Positions 55,015 to 64,000 of a DNA stretch of 64,000 nt are shown here, piece by piece. The notes under the pieces were generated by a model. It did not search any database. It was given only the letters and a program-made list of their open reading frames with translations, and was not told the origin of the DNA. This DNA comes from Dietzia massiliensis. GTDB lineage: Bacteria; Actinomycetota; Actinomycetes; Mycobacteriales; Mycobacteriaceae. The stretch covers positions 112,447 to 176,446 of the forward strand of contig NZ_JAHBAV010000001.1 in the NCBI RefSeq assembly GCF_018390595.1, read 5' to 3'. Each line of letters starts with the position of its first letter. Position 1 is the stretch's first letter. Made by a program: the position numbers and the translations under genes.

Positions 55015-55883
55015 GACACGGACGTGGAGCCGGAGGTGTCCACGGGGAACGACTGCGCCCCGGGATTGAGTCGTCGGGACAGTCCCTCCTGGGTCACGGC
55101 GGCCACGAGTCGGCCCGATCGGTCGAAGATCCGCCCCTGGGTCAGGGCACGCCCCCCGGAGGCGGACGGGGACGTCTGGTCGTAGAGCAGCCAGTCGTCG
55201 GCCCGGAACGGACGCATGAACCACATGGCGTGGTCGAGCGAGGCGTCCTGGGTCGGCTCGTCCGGGTGCGGGATCTTGGCCGATCCCAAAAGGGTCATGT
55301 CGGACATGTACGCCAGCGTGCACACGTGGAAGTTCGCGTCGTCCGGGAGGGTGTCGACGCACCGGAACCACACCCGCTGCTGCGCGGCCAGCGCGGAACT
55401 GGTCGGCATCCCGTCACGCGGGACGAACCGGATGTCCCACTGGGCCCACTCGTCGACGAATACGCGGTGGACCTCATCCAGGTCGTCGACGGAGGGCACG
55501 GGGATCTCCTCGGGGTCGACGACGCGGGGCATCCGGTCCTGGTGCTCGATCCCGTCCTGGTCGCGCAGGTGGAACGAGGCCGACATCGTGAAGATCGGCT
55601 CGCCCTCCTGGATGGCGGTGACCCGTCTGGTGGCGAAGCTCCGCCCGTCCCGCAGTCGGTCGATCTGATAGACGGTGGGCACGTCCGGGATCCCCGGGCG
55701 GATGAAGTACCCGTGCAGGGAGTGGACGTGCTTGTCGGAGTCCACGGTCCGGACGGCGGCGGTCAGGGTCTGACCGGCCACCTGTCCGCCGAAGGTGCGC
55801 TGGAGATGGGTGCGGATCGCGGGGCCCCGGTAGAGGTCGCGGTCGATCCGCTCGAGGTCGAGGATGTCCTCGATCTTCGCCAC
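55011..55883 (-). CDS. tesB: Acyl-CoA thioesterase II
   Basis: Hydrolyses acyl-CoA to free acid and CoA. The 290-residue double hot-dog protein has [42 protein letters not shown] in the first half and [27 protein letters not shown] and [22 protein letters not shown] in the second. It stands between pdxS and pdxT, as Rv2605c does in M. tuberculosis; why a thioesterase splits the PLP synthase pair is unknown. Confidence 0.93.
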   Translation of the reverse strand: MAKIEDILDLERIDRDLYRGPAIRTHLQRTFGGQVAGQTLTAAVRTVDSDKHVHSLHGYFIRPGIPDVPTVYQIDRLRDGRSFATRRVTAIQEGEPIFTMSASFHLRDQDGIEHQDRMPRVVDPEEIPVPSVDDLDEVHRVFVDEWAQWDIRFVPRDGMPTSSALAAQQRVWFRCVDTLPDDANFHVCTLAYMSDMTLLGSAKIPHPDEPTQDASLDHAMWFMRPFRADDWLLYDQTSPSASGGRALTQGRIFDRSGRLVAAVTQEGLSRRLNPGAQSFPVDTSGSTSVS

Positions 55884-55890
55884 CGGCGGG

Positions 55891-56796
<906 letters not shown>

Positions 56797-56833
56797 GAAA
56801 TTGGCCTTTCCTGGCTCAGACGACGTGTTCAGG

Positions 56834-56847
56834 CCTACCAGTGTAGG
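56834..56847 (-). promoter_or_regulatory. Promoter region of pdxS with an inverted repeat
   Basis: The minus strand has TACACT (56840-56845), a good -10 box, inside a perfect inverted repeat CCTAC-ACTG-GTAGG (56834-56847). A TTGGGG lies 19 bases upstream of TACACT and could be a weak -35. A repressor or activator bound to the repeat would overlap the promoter; PdxR-type regulators are known for pdxST in Corynebacterium, but I do not recognise their site here. Confidence 0.4.
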
Positions 56848-56902
56848 TCGCCCTCACCTCGCCGCCCCAACCGCGTTCCCCCCGCGGTCCGCGGCCACGC
56901 CG

Positions 56903-57502
56903 TCAGGCGTCCCGTCCCGGCGGGGGGTCGACGAGTTCGACGTAATCGGGCATGGGTGCGCGGCCCCCCAGGCGCAGGACGCGCACGGCGGTCTGGTCGC
57001 GCAGGGCGCGGGTGTCCCGCACGGCGTCGTTGTAGAAGCGGCGGGCCATGGAGACGCGGTCGGTGGCGTCCTCGAGTTCGTCGGCGAGGTCGACGGGCAG
57101 TGCCCCCACGTCGAGGGCGGCCAGCATCATGCCGAGGGTGTTCTCGGCCAGTTCGGCGTGCTCACCGGCCTCGTCGTCGTCGGTCCGGTCGGTCCTCCGG
57201 CGCGGCGGGGGCTGGGGAGCCGGGTCGGGCCCGGCGACGGCGTCCGGAGGGTGGGCGCGGGCGCGGGCGAGCGCGTGGGACAGGCGGTCGGCCCCGGGTG
57301 GATCGCGCGGGGCGAGGTCGCGCACGACCGCGGCGGTGACCGCGTGGCGCCGCTCCAGGGCGCCGGCCAGGGCGGCGCGGGCGAGGTCGGTGCGGATGTG
57401 CAGCCGGTCCAGCCGGTGGGCGGTGAGGTAGGCGCCGAGCAGGGCGGCGGTGAGGGCCGCGACGAGGACGACGACGACGAGGACGATCAGCTCAACGGAC
57501 AC
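56903..57502 (-). CDS. LemA-like membrane-anchored protein
   Basis: A 199-residue protein with one N-terminal helix (VELIVLVVVVLVAALTAALLGAYL, about 2-25), a Pro/Arg/Asp-rich linker (about 80-112) and a helical C-terminal part ending with a LemA-type motif: RVSMARRFYNDAVRDTRAL, where a YN followed by V and an RVLRLGGRAPMPDYVEL end resembles the LemA R-x-x-YN-x-x-V ... F/Y-E pattern. The GTG start is inside the 3' end of pimA (11-base overlap). Mycobacteria carry a different membrane protein (Rv2609c) next to pimA. No catalytic function is implied. Confidence 0.75.
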   Translation of the reverse strand: MSVELIVLVVVVLVAALTAALLGAYLTAHRLDRLHIRTDLARAALAGALERRHAVTAAVVRDLAPRDPPGADRLSHALARARAHPPDAVAGPDPAPQPPPRRRTDRTDDDEAGEHAELAENTLGMMLAALDVGALPVDLADELEDATDRVSMARRFYNDAVRDTRALRDQTAVRVLRLGGRAPMPDYVELVDPPPGRDA

Positions 57503-58607
57503 GGAGCGTCTCCCCCGGTCCGCGGATCGTCTCGTACACGCGGATCACCCGGTCGGCGACGACGGGCCAGTCGTACTCCCGGACAGCCTCGCTGCCGCGG
57601 GTGCACAGCTCGGACCGGCGGGCGGGGGCGGTGAGGACCGCCGTGAGGGCGCCGGCGAGGGCGTCGGCGTCCCCGACCGCCGCGAGTTCTCCGCACTCCC
57701 CGTCGCGCAGGACCCGGCGGAACGCGTCGAGGTCCGAGGCGACGACCGCGGTGCCGGCGGCCATGGCCTCCACGAGGACGATGCCGAAGCTCTCGCCGCC
57801 GGTGTTGGGGGCGCAGTAGACGTCGGCGGCGGCGAGGACGGCGGCCTTGCGGGCGTCGTCGACGCGGCCGAGGAACTCCACGTCGAGACCGGCGGGCAGC
57901 CGGGCGCGCAGGGCCTGCTCGTCGCCGTCGCCCATGATCCGCAGGCGCAGGCCCGGGACCTCGCGCAGGACGGCCGGCAGCGCGGCGGCGAGGACCCCCA
58001 TCCCCTTCCGGGGCTCGTCGTAACGGCCGAGGAACGTCACCGTCGGGGCGTCGGTCGGCTCCCCTGAGGTGTCGACGTCGCTGAAGGCGCCCACGTCGAC
58101 ACCGTTGGGGATCTCCACGGCGTCGGAGCCCAGGGCCTCCATCTGCCAGCGGCGGGCCAGGCTCGACACGGCGATGCGGCCACGGATCTTCTCGAGCAGC
58201 GGCGCCAGGACGCCGTCCGCGGCGTCGAGGATCATCGACCCGGTGGTGGAGGTGTGGAAGGTCGCCGTGATGGGGCCCGAACACATCGCGAGAGCGAACA
58301 TGCCGACCCCGGGGGCGTTGGGTTCGTGGATGTGCAGCACGTCGAGGGGCTGTTCGCGGAGCCAGTGCCGGGTCGCTCGCCAGGTCGCGGGTCCGAAGCT
58401 GAGCCGGGCGACGGACCCGTTGTACGGGATCGGGACGCCCGGCCCGGTCAGCGTCATACCGGAGACCGGAGCACTGCCGGGGCTGCCCGGCGCGAGGACG
58501 CGGACGGTGTGCCCGCGACGGCGGAGCTCCTCCGTGAGGTCCACGACGTGGGCCTGTACTCCGCCGGGGGCGTCGAAGGAGTAGGGGCAGATCATGCCGA
58601 TACGCAC
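57492..58607 (-). CDS. pimA: Phosphatidylinositol alpha-mannosyltransferase PimA
   Basis: Transfers the first mannose from GDP-mannose to phosphatidylinositol at the inner face of the membrane. The 371-residue GT4 glycosyltransferase has MRIGMICPYSFDAPGGVQAHV with the Gly-rich donor loop, VLHIHEPNAPGVGMFAL, EIPNGVDVGAFSD, FLGRYDEPRKGM and the nucleotide-sugar motif APNTGGESFGIVLVEAMAAG with the Glu-x7-Glu. Gene order thrS-HIT-pgsA-patA-pimA equals Rv2610c-Rv2614c. Confidence 0.95.
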   Translation of the reverse strand: MRIGMICPYSFDAPGGVQAHVVDLTEELRRRGHTVRVLAPGSPGSAPVSGMTLTGPGVPIPYNGSVARLSFGPATWRATRHWLREQPLDVLHIHEPNAPGVGMFALAMCSGPITATFHTSTTGSMILDAADGVLAPLLEKIRGRIAVSSLARRWQMEALGSDAVEIPNGVDVGAFSDVDTSGEPTDAPTVTFLGRYDEPRKGMGVLAAALPAVLREVPGLRLRIMGDGDEQALRARLPAGLDVEFLGRVDDARKAAVLAAADVYCAPNTGGESFGIVLVEAMAAGTAVVASDLDAFRRVLRDGECGELAAVGDADALAGALTAVLTAPARRSELCTRGSEAVREYDWPVVADRVIRVYETIRGPGETLRVR

Positions 58608-58614
58608 GGCCGGA

Positions 58615-59523
58615 TCAGCCCTCGATCCGCTCTCGCCGCTCGGCCGACAGGTCGTCGAGCCACAGGGGCTGCAGCATGTGCCAGTCCGCGGGGTGGCGGG
58701 CGATGCCCTCGGCGAACAGATCGGCCATCGCCTGGACGGCGGGCTCGACTCCCCCGGAGACGTCTATCGGCGGGGTGACCCGCACGCGCATCGTGTCGGG
58801 GCCGTCGTACCAGAACTGGGCCACGAGGAACGGTGCGCCGGTCTCCACCGCGAGCCTGGCGGCCCCGGCGGGCATGCGGGTGGTCTCGCCGAAGAACGTC
58901 ACGGGCACACCGGTCCGGCGCAGGTCCCGCTCCCCCGGCAGAGCGACGATGCCGCCTCCGGCGAGGTAGTCCCGCAGCGCGTCGAGCGGTGGGGTGGGTC
59001 CGCCCGTATGTGGGTAGATGGTGAACCCCAGACTCTCGCGATAATCCAGGAAGCGCTGGTAGAGCGACTCCGGCTTGAGGCGCTCCGCGACCGTCGCGAA
59101 CCCGCCGTACCGCCGCGCGAGCCAGGTGCCACCGAGGTCCCAGTTGGCCGAGTGCGGCAGGGCGACCACGACGCCACGCCCCTGCGCGAGAGCCGCGTCC
59201 AGGTGCTCGATCCCGTCGATGGTGCGGTCCATCTCGCGGGCGACGGCCTCGCGGTCCATGGACGGCAGGCGGAACGCCTCCCGCCAGTACCGGGCGTAGG
59301 ACCGGAAGGAGTCGCGGATGAGCTCGTCGGGGACCTCCGCCGGGGCGACGCCGAGGACCCGGGCGAGATTCCTGCGCAGCTGGGAATCGGGGCCCTGCCG
59401 ACGGGCGGCGATGTCGGCGCCCGTGCGGAAGAGCGCCCGCGCCAGGCCTTCGGGGAGGGCCCGGACCACGGCCCATCCGGCCGCGTAGCCCAGGTCGGAC
59501 AGGCGCTCGGGCACGTCGCTCAT
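58615..59523 (-). CDS. patA: Phosphatidylinositol mannoside acyltransferase
   Basis: Acylates the mannose of PIM with palmitoyl-CoA (Rv2611c in M. tuberculosis). The 302-residue lipid A-acyltransferase-like protein begins SDVPERLSDLGYAAGWAVVRALP, and has the catalytic HSANWDLGGTWLA (HxxxxD), VALPGERDLRRTGVPVTFFGE and PAGAARLAVETGAPFLVAQF. ATG overlaps the pgsA stop (ATGA). The name patA follows mycobacterial usage. Confidence 0.92.
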   Translation of the reverse strand: MSDVPERLSDLGYAAGWAVVRALPEGLARALFRTGADIAARRQGPDSQLRRNLARVLGVAPAEVPDELIRDSFRSYARYWREAFRLPSMDREAVAREMDRTIDGIEHLDAALAQGRGVVVALPHSANWDLGGTWLARRYGGFATVAERLKPESLYQRFLDYRESLGFTIYPHTGGPTPPLDALRDYLAGGGIVALPGERDLRRTGVPVTFFGETTRMPAGAARLAVETGAPFLVAQFWYDGPDTMRVRVTPPIDVSGGVEPAVQAMADLFAEGIARHPADWHMLQPLWLDDLSAERRERIEG

Positions 59524-60179
59524 CGGTCTCCCGGCCCCGTGGCCGGTGCGGTGGCGACGTCCTCGTGGGCCACGCGCCGGAGGTAGTCGGTGCGCCCGCC
59601 CCACACCCGCTGGACGACCGTGACGAGGCTGCCCACCGCGACGGCGGTGAGCCCGACCTCGAGGGCCCACGGGACACCCAGTCCCTCTAGCCCGGCGCCG
59701 AGCAGGATGAGCACCAGCCGGTCCGCGCGCTCCATGAGCCCGCCGGGGGTACGCAGGCCGCCGGCGTCCGCGCGGGCCTTGGAGTAAGACACCACCTGTG
59801 ACAGCACCAGGCAGGCCAGGAGCATGACGAGGGCGTAGCGGTTGTCGGGCTCGGCGTGGACGAGCCACCACAGCAGGGAGGACAGGATCACGCCGTCCGC
59901 GACCCGGTCGGACACCGCGTCGACCAGGGCGCCGTACGGCGATCCGCCGCCGCCGGCGCGCGCGACGGCGCCGTCGACCAGGTCGAGCAGGGTGCACAAC
60001 GCGATGACGATCGCGCCCGCGACGAGCAGTCCGTTGCCGAACAGGGCGACGGCCGCGGCGCTGGTCAGCACGAGCCCCGTCAGGGTGATGCCGTTGGCCG
60101 TGACGCCCGCCCGGACGAGGAGCGTCGCGAACGGGTGCGTCACCCGGGTGACCCCAGACCTTCCGTACTCGCTGAGCAT
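59520..60179 (-). CDS. pgsA: Phosphatidylinositol phosphate synthase
   Basis: Joins CDP-diacylglycerol to inositol phosphate, giving the PI phosphate that is dephosphorylated to PI. The 219-residue protein has the CDP-alcohol phosphotransferase motif DLVDGAVARAGGGGSPYGALVDAVSDRVAD (two Asp pairs) and four to six transmembrane helices, e.g. GLLVAGAIVIALCTLL and YALVMLLACLVLSQVV. Its position beside patA and pimA identifies the inositol-phosphate member (pgsA1 type). Starts at ATG 60179, 13 bases after the HIT stop. Confidence 0.93.
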   Translation of the reverse strand: MLSEYGRSGVTRVTHPFATLLVRAGVTANGITLTGLVLTSAAAVALFGNGLLVAGAIVIALCTLLDLVDGAVARAGGGGSPYGALVDAVSDRVADGVILSSLLWWLVHAEPDNRYALVMLLACLVLSQVVSYSKARADAGGLRTPGGLMERADRLVLILLGAGLEGLGVPWALEVGLTAVAVGSLVTVVQRVWGGRTDYLRRVAHEDVATAPATGPGDR

Positions 60180-60192
60180 TCGTCCCCCCCGC

Positions 60193-60791
60193 TTACCTAG
60201 AAGGTGTGGTCGACCCGGGCACGGTAGCCGGGGACCCCGTGGTGGACCACGCCTCGGCGAGCAGCTGCCGTGTCTGACGGAGGAGCTGCGGCAGTACCTT
60301 GGTGCCGCTGGTCACCGTAATGAAGTTGGCGTCCCCGATCCAGCGTGGGACGACGTGTTGGTGCAGATGGTCGGACAGCGACCCGCCGGCCGCGCCGCCG
60401 AGGTTGAGCCCGACGTTGAACGAATCGGGTGCCGAGACCGCCTTGACGACCCGGATCAGGTGCTGCGTATAGGACATCAGCTCACGGGACTCGTCGTCGT
60501 CCAGGTCTTCCAGGTTCGCCACCTTGCGGTACGGCACCACCATGGCGTGACCCGGGTTGTACGGGAAGAGGTTGAGTACGACGTAGACATGGTCGCCCCG
60601 GGCGACCACCAGCCCGTCCTCGTCGCTCATCCGGGGGATGTCGAGGAACGGCTCCCCCGTCATCCCCTCGGCGGGTTCCGGGCGGGTCTCCGCGATGTAG
60701 GACATCCGGTAGGGTGCCCACAGCAGCTGGAGACGGTCCTCGCCCACGCCGAACTGGCGGTACTCCTCGGTCGGCACCGAGTCCCCGGACG

Positions 60792-60795
<4 letters not shown>
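60193..60795 (-). CDS. HIT-family protein, probable Ap4A phosphorylase
   Basis: A 200-residue histidine-triad protein with [37 protein letters not shown] (HxHxH with the nucleophilic middle His) and a C-terminal [15 protein letters not shown] helix. The M. tuberculosis orthologue in the same slot (Rv2613c) is known as a diadenosine tetraphosphate phosphorylase; the same activity is inferred. Its link to thrS may matter because aminoacyl-tRNA synthetases make Ap4A. GTG start overlaps the thrS stop. Confidence 0.9.
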
Positions 60796-62891
<2,096 letters not shown>

Positions 62892-63034
62892 GGGGGACGA
62901 TCTCCTCGGCAGTGGACGTCGGGCGGCGACGGGCCGCCCGGGCTGACACCGCGGTCCGAACGTGGGACCGGGCCGGTCCATGCTACCCGGGCCTCCTCGG
63001 AATCCCGGACCTCGCCGGGGCGTTGCACCCGGGT

Positions 63035-63715
63035 ATGCGCATCGACATCTGGTCCGACGTCATCTGTCCGTTCTGCTGGATCGGCAAACGGCACCTGGAG
63101 GCGGCGTTGGAGTCCTTCCGGGTCGAGCATCCCGACACCGAGGTGGAGGTCGCGTGGCGCGCCTACGAACTGGATCCGTCGGCACCCCGCGTCACGGGCG
63201 ACGAGCCGGGCGAGACCAGCGTCGAGATGCTAGCCCGCAGATACGAGATGTCCCGCGCCGAGGCGGAGGCTGGCCAGGAACAGATGGCCGCCCGGTTCCG
63301 CGAGTTAGGCCTGGAGTTCGACTGGCGGTCGGCGCGGGTCTGCTCGACGTTCGACGCGCACCGGCTCGCCGCTCTGGCGGCCGAGCACGGGCGCGCCGAC
63401 GAGGTGGACGAGGGACTGCGCCGCGCCCACTTCTCCGAGGGGCAGGTGATCTCGGACCCCGCTGTGCTGCGGCGGATCGGTGTCGACGCCGGCCTGCCCT
63501 CCGACGCGGTCGACCGGACGCTTGCCGGTGACGATTTCTCCGACGAGGTGCGGCGCGACGTGGAGACCGCCCGCGGCCTCGGGGTCCGAGGGGTGCCGTT
63601 CTTCGTGTTCGACGGTCGGCTCGCGGTGAGCGGCGCGCAGCCTGTGGAGGTGTTCGTGCAGGCATTGGAGCAGGCATCGGAGGCCAGCGCGGAGCCCACA
63701 ACCGACGCCGGCTGA
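63035..63715 (+). CDS. DsbA-family (FrnE-like) dithiol oxidoreductase
   Basis: A 226-residue thioredoxin-fold protein of the FrnE type, cytoplasmic since no signal peptide is visible. The active site is in [16 protein letters not shown] (CPFC), followed by a helical insert and the cis-Pro loop [20 protein letters not shown] near the C-terminus. The start ATG 63035 lies directly before the first strand; it has no clear ribosome binding site. Relatives are tied to oxidative stress; the substrate is not known. It is divergent from thrS. Confidence 0.9.
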   Translation: MRIDIWSDVICPFCWIGKRHLEAALESFRVEHPDTEVEVAWRAYELDPSAPRVTGDEPGETSVEMLARRYEMSRAEAEAGQEQMAARFRELGLEFDWRSARVCSTFDAHRLAALAAEHGRADEVDEGLRRAHFSEGQVISDPAVLRRIGVDAGLPSDAVDRTLAGDDFSDEVRRDVETARGLGVRGVPFFVFDGRLAVSGAQPVEVFVQALEQASEASAEPTTDAG

Positions 63716-63780
63716 CACGTCGCCGCCGGGCAGCCCTGCGCTCCGGCTGCTCCCGCGCCCCGATCGACCCCTGCGACGAC

Positions 63781-63811
63781 AGAAGCCCTCCCGATGTCCG
63801 GGAGGGCTTCT
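63781..63811. terminator. Strong terminator hairpin shared by the oxidoreductase gene and tRNA-Val
   Basis: A perfect 13-bp inverted repeat, agaagccctcccg (63781-63793) and cgggagggcttct (63799-63811), with a five-base loop. It lies 66 bases after the oxidoreductase stop on the plus strand and 11 bases after the tRNA on the minus strand. Confidence 0.85.
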
Positions 63812-63821
63812 GCTGTGATTG

Positions 63822-63893
63822 TGGTCCTAACTGGGTTCGAACCAGTGACCTCTCCGGTGTGAACGGAGCGCTCTTCCGCTGAGCTATAGGACC
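63822..63893 (-). tRNA. tRNA-Val, anticodon CAC
   Basis: The 72-base gene folds as a full cloverleaf: acceptor GGTCCTA/TAGGACC, D arm GCTC...GAGC, anticodon stem CTCCG/CGGAG with loop TTCACAC (anticodon CAC, reads GUG), a five-base variable loop, T arm ACTGG-TTCGAAC-CCAGT, discriminator A. The 3' CCA is not encoded (the genome continues CAA), so it must be added. Confidence 0.97.
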
Positions 63894-63928
63894 GCATGTC
63901 GCCGGGCTCTCTCGCTCGGCACCGGAAC

Positions 63929-63957
63929 ACTGTAGCAAGCCCCGGCCCGCCGCCCAA
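63929..63957 (-). promoter_or_regulatory. Promoter of tRNA-Val
   Basis: On the minus strand TTGGGC (63952-63957) and TACAGT (63929-63934) are separated by exactly 17 bases, a good sigma-A promoter. The predicted start would be near 63922, about 30 bases before the mature tRNA 5' end. Confidence 0.7.
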
Positions 63958-64000
63958 TTCGGGGTACGCATCCTCGCAACCGCCCAGCTCGGGCCCACCA

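Overview
This window is a very G+C-rich stretch of an actinobacterial chromosome, almost entirely core metabolism and information processing. Several markers place it in the mycolic-acid Actinobacteria (Corynebacteriales/Mycobacteriales): a mycobacterial-type integration host factor (mihF), a complete phosphatidylinositol-mannoside start block (pgsA-patA-pimA), a helicase-dead PriA, an actinobacterial LexA box before ruvC, and gene order that matches blocks of Mycobacterium tuberculosis and Corynebacterium. Dietzia is my best guess for the genus, but the sequence alone does not prove it. I see no insertion sequence, prophage, CRISPR array or rRNA.

Layout. Nearly everything is on the minus strand, so transcription runs from high to low coordinates. 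From 1 to 9451: uvrC (cut by the window edge), a PH-domain membrane protein, the riboflavin genes ribH-ribBA-ribC-ribD, rpe, rsmB, fmt and def. From 9510 to 15435: priA, metK, coaBC, rpoZ, gmk, mihF. After a 424-bp non-coding gap comes the pyrimidine operon pyrR-pyrB-pyrC-(membrane protein)-carA-carB-pyrF (15860-24667), headed by a PyrR-binding RNA loop, and directly upstream of it efp-nusB, pepQ and the shikimate genes aroE-aroC-aroK-aroB, then mltG-ruvX-alaS (to 35323). A 52-codon gene of unknown function sits alone at 35599-35757. Then rarA, an exported phosphodiesterase (plus strand), aspS, a zinc metallopeptidase (plus), hisS with a metallo-hydrolase, a membrane-anchored cyclophilin (plus), relA-apt-secF-secD-yajC, ruvC-ruvA-ruvB with an SOS box, yebC, pdxS-tesB-pdxT, a LemA-like protein, pimA-patA-pgsA-HIT-thrS, a DsbA/FrnE-like oxidoreductase (plus), and a tRNA-Val with its own promoter and terminator.

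How the genes work together. The pyr operon makes UMP from glutamine and aspartate, and gmk, apt and relA add purine salvage and stringent control. The rib genes with rpe make riboflavin from GTP and pentose phosphate. The aro genes make chorismate. Translation is covered by alaS, aspS, hisS, thrS, efp, fmt/def, rsmB and a tRNA; protein export by yajC-secD-secF; recombination and repair by uvrC, priA, rarA and ruvCAB; envelope assembly by mltG and the PIM genes. Many neighbours overlap as ATGA, GTGA or TGATG, which points to translational coupling in long operons.

Most of this is ordinary. The points worth a second look are the isolated 52-residue hydrophobic peptide with a strong ribosome binding site, an Arg/Gly/Gln-rich disordered tail on RsmB, missing catalytic residues in PriA and CoaBC, the PyrR and LexA regulatory sites, and several hairpins or palindromes at gene junctions.
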